A stretch of 60,681 nt of DNA, taken from IMG/VR virus record IMGVR_UViG_3300037343_000006, positions 1 to 60,681 of that record; one strand, 5' to 3'. The translations under genes and the position numbers were made by a program. Positions 40,217 to 48,443 of this stretch are shown piece by piece. The notes under the pieces were generated by a model. That model did not search any database. It was given only the letters and a program-made list of their open reading frames with translations, and was not told the DNA's origin. Source of the stretch: a virus. Position 1 is the stretch's first letter. Each line of letters opens with the position of its first letter.

Positions 40217-40816
40217 ATGGCATATCCTACCGTTGACGCCCCATACGGGCTGAAGCCGATCAATTTGATCGGTGGTCAGGTGTTCGCTGGTGCTACGCGC
40301 CAGATTCCTATTGCTTCGGGCTATGCAACGAACCTGCTGAATGGCGACGTTGTTAAGCTCGTAAGTGACGGTACTCTGGAGAAAGACACCGGAACTACGA
40401 CCGCAACCCCCGTGGGTATTTTTCTTGGCTGCAGATACACGGACCCAAGTCTGGGTTACGAGCTGTATAGCCAGTATTTCCCCGCAAACACCGTAGCATC
40501 CGACATTGTCGCGTATGTTGCGGATGATCCCGACCAGCTGTTTAAGGTCGCCGTCGTGTCTGGCACGACTGTGATTGCAGGCGTTGGCCGCACCGTCGTT
40601 GGTAACAACGTGGCGCTGGTACAAAACGCTGGGACGACCACTACTGGAAACTCGAAAGTCGCCGTGCTTTCGACTTCTGCAGCCACCACGAACACTCTGC
40701 CGATTCGCGTCATCGACGTTATTCCGGATACCAAGACTGGTTCCGATACGTTTGTTGAGCTGGTCGTCAAGTGGAATTGGGGCATGCACCAGTATCAAAA
40801 TGCAACCGGCGTATAA
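40217..40816 (+). CDS. Putative capsid decoration protein
   Basis: 199 aa, beta-rich and Thr/Val/Gly-rich (TTTATPVGIFLGC, TLPIRVIDVIPDTKTGS). The start MAYPTVDAPYGLKPINLIGGQ is a pattern I associate with structural proteins placed next to the capsid gene. Lacks helices and has the composition of decoration proteins or head spikes. Strong SD (AGGAG) before the ATG and before the capsid gene suggests high expression. Confidence 0.75.
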   Translation: MAYPTVDAPYGLKPINLIGGQVFAGATRQIPIASGYATNLLNGDVVKLVSDGTLEKDTGTTTATPVGIFLGCRYTDPSLGYELYSQYFPANTVASDIVAYVADDPDQLFKVAVVSGTTVIAGVGRTVVGNNVALVQNAGTTTTGNSKVAVLSTSAATTNTLPIRVIDVIPDTKTGSDTFVELVVKWNWGMHQYQNATGV

Positions 40817-40829
40817 GGAGTAATGTAAC

Positions 40830-41738
40830 ATGGCAATTTCACGCGCCCAGCTACTCAAAGAACTCCTTCCGGGGCTGAACGCTCTGTTCGGTTTGGAGTA
40901 CGCCAAGTATGGTGAAGAGCACGCTGAAATCTTCGAGACCGAGACATCTGATCGCTCGTTTGAAGAAGAAACTAAGCTGTCTGGCTTTTCTGCAGCACCC
41001 GTCAAAAACGAAGGCTCCGCCATCTCGTATGACAATGCTCAGGAAGCATGGACTGCTCGCTACACCCACGAGACCATCGCTATGGGCTTCGCCATCACGG
41101 AGGAAGCCATCGAAGATAACCTGTACGACTCTCTGTCGTCTCGTTATACCAAGGCGTTGGCCCGTGCTATGGCGTACAGCAAGCAGGTAAAGGCAGCGGC
41201 GATCCTCAACAACGCGTTTGACGCAGGCACCACCTACGGTGACGGCCAGACGCTTTGTTCCACTGCCCACCCGTTGGTTTCGGGTGGCACTAACTCCAAC
41301 CGTCCTTCGGTTGCTGCTGACCTCAACGAGACTTCGCTTGAGGCTGCAGTTATCCAGATCGCGGCTTGGACTGACGAACGCGGGATGCTCATTGCATCCC
41401 AGCCACGCAAGCTGGTTATCCCGCCTGCGCTGCAGTTCGTTGCTACTCGTCTACTGGAGACTGAAGGCCGTGTCGGTACCGCCGATAACGACCTGAACGC
41501 TATCCGGAACAACGGGGCGATCCCTGAAGGCTACACGATCAACCACTATCTGACGGACACCAACGCTTGGTTCCTGATGACGGATGTTCCAAACGGCCTG
41601 AAGCACTTCGTCCGTGCACCGATGTCGACGTCCATGGATGCTGACTTCGACACAGGTAACTCGCGCTACAAGGCACGTGAACGTTATTCGTTCGGTGTCT
41701 CGGACCCGCTGGGTATCTTCGGTTCGCCCGGCGCTTAA
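40830..41738 (+). CDS. Major capsid protein, Mu gpT-like HK97 fold
   Basis: 302 aa. N-terminal arm LLKELLPGLNALFGLEYAKY, central EAWTARYTHETIAMGFAITEEA and a C-terminal YKARERYSFGVSDPLGIFG follow the Mu-like gpT head-subunit family. Preceded by AGGAG and followed at 21 bp by a strong terminator, as expected for the most abundant product. Folds with the scaffold and probably the phage GroES-like protein. Confidence 0.93.
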   Translation: MAISRAQLLKELLPGLNALFGLEYAKYGEEHAEIFETETSDRSFEEETKLSGFSAAPVKNEGSAISYDNAQEAWTARYTHETIAMGFAITEEAIEDNLYDSLSSRYTKALARAMAYSKQVKAAAILNNAFDAGTTYGDGQTLCSTAHPLVSGGTNSNRPSVAADLNETSLEAAVIQIAAWTDERGMLIASQPRKLVIPPALQFVATRLLETEGRVGTADNDLNAIRNNGAIPEGYTINHYLTDTNAWFLMTDVPNGLKHFVRAPMSTSMDADFDTGNSRYKARERYSFGVSDPLGIFGSPGA

Positions 41739-41758
41739 TCGCACCGGCACCGTTAGGG

Positions 41759-41788
41759 AGGGGCTGCTTCGGTGGCCCCTTTCTTTTT
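41759..41788 (+). terminator. Rho-independent terminator after the capsid gene
   Basis: A 9-bp stem (AGGGGCTGC/GTGGCCCCT, with wobble) closed by a TTCG tetraloop is followed by TTCTTTTT. It separates the head genes from the small-protein and tail genes. A second imperfect hairpin (CAGCCGCA...TGTGGCTG, about 41822-41841) lies in the leader of the next gene. Confidence 0.9.
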
Positions 41789-41866
41789 GTTTTGTTATCG
41801 TGTATTCTACCTACATTCCTGACAGCCGCATAGTGTGGCTGACTTGACCCACGACAGGAGATACAC

Positions 41867-42115
41867 ATGGGTACTACAACGTTTAGCGGACCGGTAGTTT
41901 CGACTAACGGCTTTGTTGGCTCCATCACAGGCGATGTTGTTGGCGCAATCAAACTCCCCACATACACCGTTGCGAACGCCCCATCGGCGGCTACAGCAGG
42001 CGCGGGCACTATCATCTATGTGTCCAATGGCGCAGCGGGTTCCCCGATTCTCGCGTTCTCTAATGGCACTGACTGGAAGCGGTCGGATACCGGCGCTACC
42101 ATCGCAGCAACGTGA
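41867..42115 (+). CDS. Small structural protein, 82 aa
   Basis: ATG with AGGAGAT upstream. Thr/Gly/Ala-rich beta sequence (TTFSGPVVSTNGFVGSITGDVVGAIKLP, IIYVSNGAAGSPILAFSNGTDWKR), the kind found in head or tail decoration subunits. The terminal SNGTDWKRSDTGATI pattern is common in phage head-fibre-like proteins. First gene after the terminator, suggesting independent expression. Confidence 0.7.
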   Translation: MGTTTFSGPVVSTNGFVGSITGDVVGAIKLPTYTVANAPSAATAGAGTIIYVSNGAAGSPILAFSNGTDWKRSDTGATIAAT

Positions 42116-42123
42116 GGTGAGCT

Positions 42124-42237
42124 ATGACAATTAAATGGACACTCCCGACACCGGAAGAACTCGCAGCGCGCGGGCTCGACGCGGATGGAAACCCGATCAA
42201 AGCTCCAAAAGTGGCCCCCAAAAAGAAGGAGGGCTAA
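42124..42237 (+). CDS. Very small basic protein, 37 aa
   Basis: ATG at 42124 (GAGGTGAG upstream): TIKWTLPTPEELAARGLDADGN, then a Lys/Pro tail (KAPKVAPKKKEG) and TAA, 3 bp before the next gene. Codon content and tight packing between genes support it. Function unknown; first of a run of short lysine-rich proteins. Confidence 0.65.
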   Translation: MTIKWTLPTPEELAARGLDADGNPIKAPKVAPKKKEG

Positions 42238-42240
42238 CGT

Positions 42241-42519
42241 ATGTCTAGCTCCGATCTTCGGACAAAACGCGTCACCGCAGCGGGGTCGCTAGCTGTAGGC
42301 CCAGCTCGCATCCGGCAGGTTCAGGTTTTGACCACTGCAGGCGGTGCCGGTCGGCTGACCGTGACTGATGGTGACGGGGGCCCACTGGTTCTCGACATCG
42401 ACTTTATTCCGTCTGACTCGCACTCGATCAACATTCCAGACTACGGGATTCGTTGCTCTTCCGATGTCTTTATCACGGCGCTTACAAACATTAGCGCCAT
42501 GACCGTGTTCTACAGCTAA
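42241..42519 (+). CDS. Small structural protein, 92 aa
   Basis: ATG with GGAGG upstream. Beta-rich (RIRQVQVLTTAGGAGRLTVTDGDGGPLVLDIDFIPSDSHSINIPDYGIRC), predicting a compact jelly-roll-like or Ig-like fold. Probably a minor head or decoration protein by position; not recognised at family level. Confidence 0.7.
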   Translation: MSSSDLRTKRVTAAGSLAVGPARIRQVQVLTTAGGAGRLTVTDGDGGPLVLDIDFIPSDSHSINIPDYGIRCSSDVFITALTNISAMTVFYS

Positions 42520-42527
42520 GGTGCAGT

Positions 42528-42791
42528 ATGGCGAAGTCTCCAGCATGGCAGCGTAAGGAAGGCAAGAACCCAAAAGGTGGGCTCAATGCCAAAGGCCGCG
42601 CGTCTGCAAAAAAGCAGGGGATGAACCTAAAGCCCCCGGCCCCCAAGGCCAAGGCTGGCACAAAGGACGGCAACCGCCGTAAGAGCTTCTGTGCCCGGAT
42701 GTCTGGCATGAAGAAAAAGCTGACAAGTGAGAAGACAAAGAACGACCCGGATTCTCGGATCAATAAAAGCCTTCGGGCGTGGAACTGCTAA
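42528..42791 (+). CDS. Lysine-rich small protein (DUF6321-like)
   Basis: 87 aa, about a quarter Lys/Arg. Begins SPAWQRKEGKNPKGGLNAKGR and ends RRKSFCARMSGMKKKLTSEKTKNDPDSRINKSLRAWNC; the SFCARM...KLT...DPDSRINKSLR block is a recurrent phage motif that I recall as DUF6321. Possibly DNA-binding in the virion. Stop overlaps a minimal frame of 10 codons. Confidence 0.75.
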   Translation: MAKSPAWQRKEGKNPKGGLNAKGRASAKKQGMNLKPPAPKAKAGTKDGNRRKSFCARMSGMKKKLTSEKTKNDPDSRINKSLRAWNC

Positions 42792-42834
42792 TGCCACCGA
42801 AGTCGGGGCACCGCAAAGCGTAGGAGATAAACTC

Positions 42835-43206
42835 ATGATGAAGAAATACCAGAACGGCGGCATGGCATCGTCTGACCGCCCGAAAATGCGCCCAAAGGCG
42901 CGTCCAGATGACCTTATGGAAGGTAGGAGCTCGGCTGCACCGGCTCGGTCGATCCGCCCCCGCAAGCGCCCCCAAGAAATTGAAGACATGATGTCCTCCG
43001 ACACGGCTGTAGGCCGCGGCAACCGCGCGTCGATGCGGGAAGCCATGGAGATGCCTGAAGGCATGATGGCTGGCGGTAAAGTCGGCATGCACAAAATGCC
43101 TGACGGCACCATGATGAAGGATTCCGCACATAAAATGAAGGCTGGCGGTAAAGTACGGGGTGCGGGTATGGCGTCTAAGGGCGTCCGCGCCTGCAAGATG
43201 ATGTAA
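42835..43206 (+). CDS. Basic Met/Gly-rich small protein with GGK motifs
   Basis: 123 aa, ATG at 42835 after TAGGAGATAA. Contains YQNGGMAS at the start and two copies of an AGGKV element (43070-43085 and 43140-43155), in a Lys/Met-rich context ending KGVRACKMM. Low complexity, no predicted domain. The GGKV element is shared with the proteins at 43206 and 44642 and resembles GG-hydrophobic motifs in the ejection proteins. Confidence 0.7.
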   Translation: MMKKYQNGGMASSDRPKMRPKARPDDLMEGRSSAAPARSIRPRKRPQEIEDMMSSDTAVGRGNRASMREAMEMPEGMMAGGKVGMHKMPDGTMMKDSAHKMKAGGKVRGAGMASKGVRACKMM

Positions 43207-43364
43207 TGCGCAAGCGCTACAAGAAAGGTGGGGCGGTCAAAGACGACTGCTATAGCAAGGTAAAATCTCGCTATAAGGTCTTTCCGTCCGCCTATGCTTC
43301 TGGGGCTATTGCCAAGTGCCGCAAGGTCGGGGCAAAGAACTGGGGCAACAAAGGGTCGAAGTGA
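43206..43364 (+). CDS. Very small basic protein, 52 aa
   Basis: ATG overlaps the previous TAA (TAATG), and the stop overlaps the next ATG (TGATG). Opens RKRYKKGGAVKDDCY and continues KSRYKVFPSAYASGAIAKCRKVGAKNWGN, a pattern recurring in marine phage and virus genomes. Two cysteines, strongly basic. Function unknown, but the conserved SAYASGA..KCRK core argues for real selection. Confidence 0.75.
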   Translation: MRKRYKKGGAVKDDCYSKVKSRYKVFPSAYASGAIAKCRKVGAKNWGNKGSK

Positions 43365-43642
43365 TGGCGGTTCGCAAGACGGAGAAAGGTGCGGCACTGA
43401 AGCGCTGGTTCAAAGAGGACTGGAAAGACGTGCGCACTGGTAAGGCTTGCGGACGCCAAGAGGGCGAAAGTCGGGGTACTCCGTATTGCAGACCAAGCAA
43501 GCGGGTGTCTGGCAAGACCCCTAAGACTAGCGGTGAAATGAGCTCTTCAGAGAAGAGCAAGAAGGTCGCTGAGAAGAAACGACTAGGGCAACCAGCGGGT
43601 AAACCTCGTAGGGTGTCAGCAGCAAAACGGGGTAGCAAGTGA
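43364..43642 (+). CDS. Lysine-rich protein, 92 aa
   Basis: ATG at 43364 overlaps the preceding stop. ALKRWFKEDWKDVRTGKACGR followed by PYCRPSKRVSGKTPKT and a Lys/Ser/Arg-rich tail; two cysteines flank a KACGRQEG turn. Related cationic proteins with WKDVRTGK..CGR appear in many marine phages (DUF5872-like, from memory). Possibly binds packaged DNA. Confidence 0.7.
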   Translation: MAVRKTEKGAALKRWFKEDWKDVRTGKACGRQEGESRGTPYCRPSKRVSGKTPKTSGEMSSSEKSKKVAEKKRLGQPAGKPRRVSAAKRGSK

Positions 43643-44322
43643 CCACATCCGGTACCACAGCGTTTAACATGGACTTCACGGAGATCGCCGAGGAAGCATG
43701 GGAACGTGCGGGCCGCGAGATGCGGTCTGGCTATGACCTTCGCACTGCGCGGCGGTCTATGAACTTGATGACGATCGAGTGGCAGAACCGCGGCATCAAC
43801 ATGTGGACCATCGACGAGGGGGTTCTAAGCCTTTCGCAAGGTGTAGCACAGTACGCCCTACCTGCGGACACCATCGACCTACTTGAGCAGGTTATTCGCA
43901 CAGGGGCAGGCAGCAGGCAGCAAGACCTTAATATCTCGCGTATTAGCGTTAGCACCTACTCCACGATTCCTAACAAGACCAACACCGGTAGGCCGATTCA
44001 GGTGTGGATTGAGCGTCTCCGTGACGCCCCACGGATTAATGTCTGGCCGGTGCCGGACTCTAACAACTATACGTTTGTTTACTGGCGCATGCGCCGCGTC
44101 CAAGACGCAGGCTCCGGGGTTCAAACTGCGGATATGAACTTCCGCTTTCTCCCCTGTCTGGTAGCGGGGCTGGCGTACTACATCGCGATGAAGGTGCCCG
44201 AGCTCATCGACCGTATCCCGCTCCTTAAGGCCGAATACGAGGATCAATTCCGGCTTGCTGCCGAAGAAGACCGTGAGAAGGCTCCAATACGGTTCGTACC
44301 TAGCGTGAGGATGGTCCGGTGA
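43639..44322 (+). CDS. Head-tail adaptor (P22 gp4-like)
   Basis: 227 aa with a GTG start overlapping the previous stop. The pattern EIAEEAWERAGREMRSGYDLRTARRSMNLMTIEWQNRGINMWTI, a YALPADTIDLLE strand pair, and a C-terminal helix (LLKAEYEDQFRLAAEEDREK) are those of the adaptor that forms a ring under the portal in P22-type short tails. It should lock the packaged DNA and connect to the gp10-like protein. Confidence 0.8.
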   Translation: MTTSGTTAFNMDFTEIAEEAWERAGREMRSGYDLRTARRSMNLMTIEWQNRGINMWTIDEGVLSLSQGVAQYALPADTIDLLEQVIRTGAGSRQQDLNISRISVSTYSTIPNKTNTGRPIQVWIERLRDAPRINVWPVPDSNNYTFVYWRMRRVQDAGSGVQTADMNFRFLPCLVAGLAYYIAMKVPELIDRIPLLKAEYEDQFRLAAEEDREKAPIRFVPSVRMVR

Positions 44323-44630
44323 GTAATCGGTTTGCCTCAAGCCAAAAAGCGATCGGCATATGCGATATATGCGGGTTTCAATACCCGCTACGTAAGCTAC
44401 GCACTACCTTCGTTAAGGGTCGCAAGACAAACTTATTATCTTGCTCAACATGCTGGGACCCGGATCACCCCCAGCTTAAGTTAGGCGAGTTTCCGGTGGA
44501 GGACCCGCAGGCCCTCCGTAACCCACGCCCCGATAGCTCTGAATACGCTCAAAGCCGTGCACAGATCATCCCAGTACGGCAGATAGTTGGCACTGGGTTT
44601 ATCGGGCAAGTCACAGTAATAACTTCATAG
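44319..44630 (+). CDS. Zinc-ribbon structural protein
   Basis: 103 aa, GTG start overlapping the adaptor stop. Two CxxC pairs (C15/C18 and C42/C45) flank a basic hairpin (RKLRTTFVKGRKTN), a zinc ribbon. The region after has DPDHPQLKLGEFPVEDPQALRNPRPD, a motif I recognise from marine phage genes beside adaptor genes. A virion or assembly role is inferred from position. Confidence 0.75.
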   Translation: MSNRFASSQKAIGICDICGFQYPLRKLRTTFVKGRKTNLLSCSTCWDPDHPQLKLGEFPVEDPQALRNPRPDSSEYAQSRAQIIPVRQIVGTGFIGQVTVITS

Positions 44631-44641
44631 GAGATACACTC

Positions 44642-44797
44642 ATGCCTAGCTGCGGAACCAAGAAGATGATGTCTGGTGGTAAAGTCAAAAGCCAGACGAA
44701 GAAGATGAAGAAGCCCGCCAAGAAATCTGGCGGCACGAAGGTCCGTGGCACCGGTGCAGCCACTAAAGGTATCATGGCCCGCGGGCCAATGGGGTAA
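44642..44797 (+). CDS. Very small basic protein, 51 aa
   Basis: ATG at 44642 with AGGAGATAC upstream, stop 44795-44797. PSCGTKKMMSGGKVKSQTKKMKKPAKKSGG then KVRGTGAATKGIMARGPMG. The GGKV element and the RGTGAATKG..RGPMG ending are shared with other short virion-region proteins. Extremely basic; a DNA-condensing or tag-carrying virion component is possible. Confidence 0.7.
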   Translation: MPSCGTKKMMSGGKVKSQTKKMKKPAKKSGGTKVRGTGAATKGIMARGPMG

Positions 44798-44800
44798 GGT

Positions 44801-45430
44801 ATGGATTACGCCGAGCTGAAAGCAAACATCGAAGATATCTGTGAAACGTCGTTCACCGACGACCAGCTTGCCATGTTTGTTAAACAGGCGGAGCAGAAAA
44901 TATACAATACGGTCCAGATTCCGGAACTCCGCAAGAACGTGACGGGTACGGTAACCTCTGGGAACAAGTACCTTTCTATGCCCGAAGATTTCCTGTACTC
45001 TTTCAGTATGGCGGTTGTAGAGGAGTCCGGTAATTATTCGTACTTGCTTAACAAGGACGTAAATTTTATCCGGGAAGCCTACCCTGCGCCGGGGGGTATT
45101 GGCGTACCCAAACACTACGCGTTTTTTGACGGTAACGCATTTATTTTGGGCCCTACACCCAATGCGGACTACACCGTAGAACTGCATTACGGATACTACC
45201 CGGAGTCCATCGTTACCGCAGGTACGACGTGGCTAGGGAACGAGTTTGATTCAGCGCTACTAAACGGTGCGCTGGTTGAAGCTATCCGCTTCTTGAAAGG
45301 CGAGCAGGACGTCGTCAACATGTACAATCAACTGTATGTGCTTGCGATCGGGCTGCTCAAGAATCTCGGGGATGGCAAAATGCGTCAGGACACATACCGT
45401 TCTGGCCAAGTACGCACTGCCGTGAGCTAA
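44801..45430 (+). CDS. Phage adaptor/neck protein
   Basis: 209 aa. Helical opening (YAELKANIEDICETSFTDDQLAMFVKQAEQKIYNTVQIPELR), a beta-sheet centre (YLSMPEDFLYSFSMAV, GNAFILGPTP, YTVELHYGYYPE), and a C-terminal helix (EAIRFLKGEQDVVNMYNQLY). This is the arrangement of the phage adaptor proteins (gp6/gp15-type) that sit on the portal or neck. Confidence 0.8.
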   Translation: MDYAELKANIEDICETSFTDDQLAMFVKQAEQKIYNTVQIPELRKNVTGTVTSGNKYLSMPEDFLYSFSMAVVEESGNYSYLLNKDVNFIREAYPAPGGIGVPKHYAFFDGNAFILGPTPNADYTVELHYGYYPESIVTAGTTWLGNEFDSALLNGALVEAIRFLKGEQDVVNMYNQLYVLAIGLLKNLGDGKMRQDTYRSGQVRTAVS

Positions 45431-45441
45431 GGAGATAAGAC

Positions 45442-45861
45442 ATGGCTATCACACAAGCGATGTGCACAAGTTTCAAGACTGAGCTTCTTGGCGGCGTGCA
45501 CGACCTCGACACTGACACGATTAAAATTGCGCTGTTTACTAGCTCGGCGACCCTCGGGGCGACGACTACAGCGTATGCTACAACAAATGAGGTTGCCGGT
45601 ACCGGGTACACCGCTGGGGGCAACACCCTAACTGGGGCAACGATTAGCTCCAGCGGTACAACCGCGATTGTGGACTTTGACAATACTACGTGGGCGTCTT
45701 CGACGATCACTGCGCGCGGTGCGATGCTATACAACGCATCTAAGGCCAATCGAGCTATTGCGATCCTTGATTTTGGGGCTGACAAGACCTCTACTGACGG
45801 CGACTTCACCATCCAGTTCCCGGTAGCGGACGCATCGAACGCTATCCTCCGCATCGCGTAA
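45442..45861 (+). CDS. Tail-associated structural protein, 139 aa
   Basis: ATG with AAGGAGAT upstream. Begins [21 protein letters not shown], followed by [21 protein letters not shown] and [10 protein letters not shown], a conserved set seen in phage structural proteins of unknown exact place. Beta-rich with C-terminal [13 protein letters not shown]. Probably part of the tail or fibre base. Confidence 0.8.
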   Translation: MAITQAMCTSFKTELLGGVHDLDTDTIKIALFTSSATLGATTTAYATTNEVAGTGYTAGGNTLTGATISSSGTTAIVDFDNTTWASSTITARGAMLYNASKANRAIAILDFGADKTSTDGDFTIQFPVADASNAILRIA

Positions 45862-45871
45862 GGACATAAAA

Positions 45872-46486
45872 ATGGTCACTCTCGTAAACAGAGCCAAAGT
45901 TGCTACCGCCACGACTGGCACTGGTACAATCACGCTTGGCTCTGCTGAGAGTGGCTACCAGACCTTTGCTGATGCTGGTGTGGTCGATGCTAATGTGGTC
46001 CGCTACGTCATTGAAGATGGCACAGCTTGGGAGATTGGTTCAGGCACCTATACGGCCACTGGGACTACGTTGTCACGCACGTTAGGGGAAAGCTCGACAG
46101 GCGCTCTGTTGGACCTCTCAGGTACTGCTGTGGTGTATGTGTCGGTAGCGGCGGATGATCTACAGAGTGCCATAGGGTTTTCCGACAGCCAGACTGCCAC
46201 TACGTCTAGCACTGCGTCTACAGTCATCGCTACCTACGCCACAACCACGTATAACGCAGCTAAGATTGTTGTTGTGGCTGACAACGGCACAGACCGCACG
46301 GTAAGCGAGCTGCTCGTTACGTGGAAGGGGGCCACGGCCTATGCGACTGAGTATGCCGTCGTAAATACGGGTACGGCTTCTTTGGCAAGTTATGACGTAG
46401 ATGTATCCGGTGGGAACTTCCGTATCGTTGTCACTGCAGCTTCTTCTACATCGACCAACTACACGGTAAAGGCGATCGTGCTATAA
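45872..46486 (+). CDS. Structural protein, possible fibre/spike component
   Basis: 204 aa. N-terminal half ([59 protein letters not shown]) is a known phage virion module found in fibre-type proteins. C-terminal half is a Thr/Ser/Val-rich beta domain. It lies between two tail genes, 10 bp after the preceding one. Confidence 0.75.
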   Translation: MVTLVNRAKVATATTGTGTITLGSAESGYQTFADAGVVDANVVRYVIEDGTAWEIGSGTYTATGTTLSRTLGESSTGALLDLSGTAVVYVSVAADDLQSAIGFSDSQTATTSSTASTVIATYATTTYNAAKIVVVADNGTDRTVSELLVTWKGATAYATEYAVVNTGTASLASYDVDVSGGNFRIVVTAASSTSTNYTVKAIVL

Positions 46487-46513
46487 CCAGCCTAACTAGG
46501 GGAGAGTGAACCT

Positions 46514-48430
46514 ATGGCTAACGACAAAGATTTTCGTATCAAGAACGGCTTGCAGCTGGGCGGCAGCTTGGTGGAAGCCGTTGGAACGATCACAGGCACA
46601 ACTCTTGACCTGACTTCTGGTAACGTGTTCAGCTACACACCTACGGCGGAAACTACGTTTGTGTTTAGCAACCCCCCTACGACGGGTACTGCCCTCGGAT
46701 TTACGCTTGAACTCAATGGTGAATTTATTGATGGCGGCTATGACCTAGCTAATGCAGAGCCACCTGCTTATGGGTACTTCTCTGTATCTGCTCAAGACAC
46801 AAATCCAAACGGAGTGTTCTTCAAACCAGACGGCACAAAGATGTACGTTATTGGGTCTACTGGAGATGATGTAAACGAATATGATCTAAGCACAGCTTGG
46901 GATGTTTCTACTGCATCTTACCTTCAGAACTTCAGTGTTTCCGCTCAAGAAAGCCAGCCACAAGGTATCTTCTTTAAACCCGATGGCACAAAGATGTATG
47001 TTATTGGTCGTCTTGGAGACAATGTTAATGAGTATGATCTGAGTACAGCTTGGGATGTAACGTCGGCCAGTTACTTACAGAACTTCAGTGTCGCTGCCCA
47101 AGAACTAGAACCAACCGGTATCTTCTTCAAACCTGATGGCACTAAGATGTACGTTATTGGGTTCAGTGGAGATGATGTTAATGAGTATGACCTAAGCACA
47201 GCTTGGGATGTAACTTCAGCTTCTTACCTTCAGAACTTCAGTGTTGCTACTCAAGAAACAACTCCAACCGGTATCTTCTTCAAACCCGATGGCACAAAGA
47301 TGTACGTTATTGGGTCTACTGGAGATGATGTAAACGAATATGATCTAAGCACAGCTTGGGATGTTTCTACTGCATCTTACCTTCAGAACTTCAGTGTTTC
47401 CGCTCAAGAAAGCCAGCCACAAGGTATCTTCTTTAAACCCGATGGCACAAGGATGTATGTTATTGGGGCTTCTGGAGCTGCAGTCTTTTCCTACACCCTA
47501 AGCACAGCTTGGGACCTAAGCGCTGCCGGCACTGAAGGGTACTTCAGTGTTGCTGCTCAAGAAACAACTCCCAGCGGCATTTTCTTCAAACCAGACGGCA
47601 CTAAGATGTACGTTATTGGGTTCAGTGGAGATGATGTTAATGAGTATGACCTAAGCACGGCTTGGAATGTTTCTACTGCATCTTACCTTCAGAACTTCAG
47701 TGTTGCTGCTCAAGAAACAGCTCCAGCCGGCATCTTCTTCAAACCTGATGGCACTAAGATGTATGTTCTTGGGCAAGCTGGAGACGATGTTAATGAGTAT
47801 GACCTAAGCACAGCTTGGGATGTATCTTCAGCTAGTTACCTTCAGAACTTCAGTGTTGCTGCTCAAGAAACAACTCCGACCGGTATCTTCTTCAAGCCCG
47901 ATGGCACTAAGATGTATGTTATTGGGTCTACTGGGGATTATGTTAATGAGTACGACCTAAGCACAGCTTGGGATGTTTCTTCAGCTAGTTACCTTCAGAA
48001 CTTCAGTGTTGCTACTCAAGAAACAACTCCAACCGGTATCTTCTTCAAACCCGATGGCACAAAGATGTACGTTATTGGGCAAGCTGGAGACGATGTTAAT
48101 GAGTATGACCTAAGCACAGCTTGGGATGTTTCTTCAGCTAGTTACCTTCAGAACTTCAGTGTTGCTGCTCAAGAAACAACTCCACAAAGCATTTTCTTCA
48201 AGCCCGATGGCACTAAGATGTATGTTATTGGGTTCAGTGGAAATGCAGTATGGCAATACTCAACAGGCTTTGTCGGAGATGCGACCTTCACATACCCTGC
48301 GTCTGTCGAGTGGCCAGCAGGTACACCCCCTACCTCCCCTGCTGACGGTGAGACAGACCTACTGACATTCCTCACGCAAGATGGTGGCACAACTTACTAC
48401 GGACGCTTGATAGGCGACAACTTCAGCTAA
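46514..48430 (+). CDS. Tail protein with ten 51-aa propeller-like repeats
   Basis: 638 aa. After a 90-residue N-terminal domain, ten tandem copies of a 51-residue repeat follow (FSVxxQExxPxGIFFKPDGTKMYVIG, then NEYDLSTAWDV and SYLQN), with copies 5 and 10 diverged in the second half; then a short C-terminal domain. GIFFKPDGTKMYV is a four-stranded blade-like pattern, so a beta-propeller is likely. Such a protein may bind the host surface. The DNA is visibly more AT-rich than neighbouring genes, and copies 1-2 and 4-5 share 160 identical bases, signs of recent acquisition and recombination. Confidence 0.85.
   Translation: MANDKDFRIKNGLQLGGSLVEAVGTITGTTLDLTSGNVFSYTPTAETTFVFSNPPTTGTALGFTLELNGEFIDGGYDLANAEPPAYGYFSVSAQDTNPNGVFFKPDGTKMYVIGSTGDDVNEYDLSTAWDVSTASYLQNFSVSAQESQPQGIFFKPDGTKMYVIGRLGDNVNEYDLSTAWDVTSASYLQNFSVAAQELEPTGIFFKPDGTKMYVIGFSGDDVNEYDLSTAWDVTSASYLQNFSVATQETTPTGIFFKPDGTKMYVIGSTGDDVNEYDLSTAWDVSTASYLQNFSVSAQESQPQGIFFKPDGTRMYVIGASGAAVFSYTLSTAWDLSAAGTEGYFSVAAQETTPSGIFFKPDGTKMYVIGFSGDDVNEYDLSTAWNVSTASYLQNFSVAAQETAPAGIFFKPDGTKMYVLGQAGDDVNEYDLSTAWDVSSASYLQNFSVAAQETTPTGIFFKPDGTKMYVIGSTGDYVNEYDLSTAWDVSSASYLQNFSVATQETTPTGIFFKPDGTKMYVIGQAGDDVNEYDLSTAWDVSSASYLQNFSVAAQETTPQSIFFKPDGTKMYVIGFSGNAVWQYSTGFVGDATFTYPASVEWPAGTPPTSPADGETDLLTFLTQDGGTTYYGRLIGDNFS
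46832..46991 (+). repeat. 160-bp identical block, copy 1
   Basis: Identical to 47291-47450 (offset 459 bp, exactly three repeat units), within the propeller-like tail gene. Indicates recent recombination or gene conversion. Confidence 0.9.
47291..47450 (+). repeat. 160-bp identical block, copy 2
   Basis: Partner of 46832-46991; the next base pair differs (AAAGATG against AAGGATG). Confidence 0.9.
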
Positions 48431-48443
48431 ATAGGATCTCCAA

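Noticed and set aside
42791-42823. Ten-codon frame MPPKSGHRKA overlapping the preceding TAA
   Set aside because: Has a TAATG junction, but is too short to support as a gene; could be a decayed remnant of another basic small protein.
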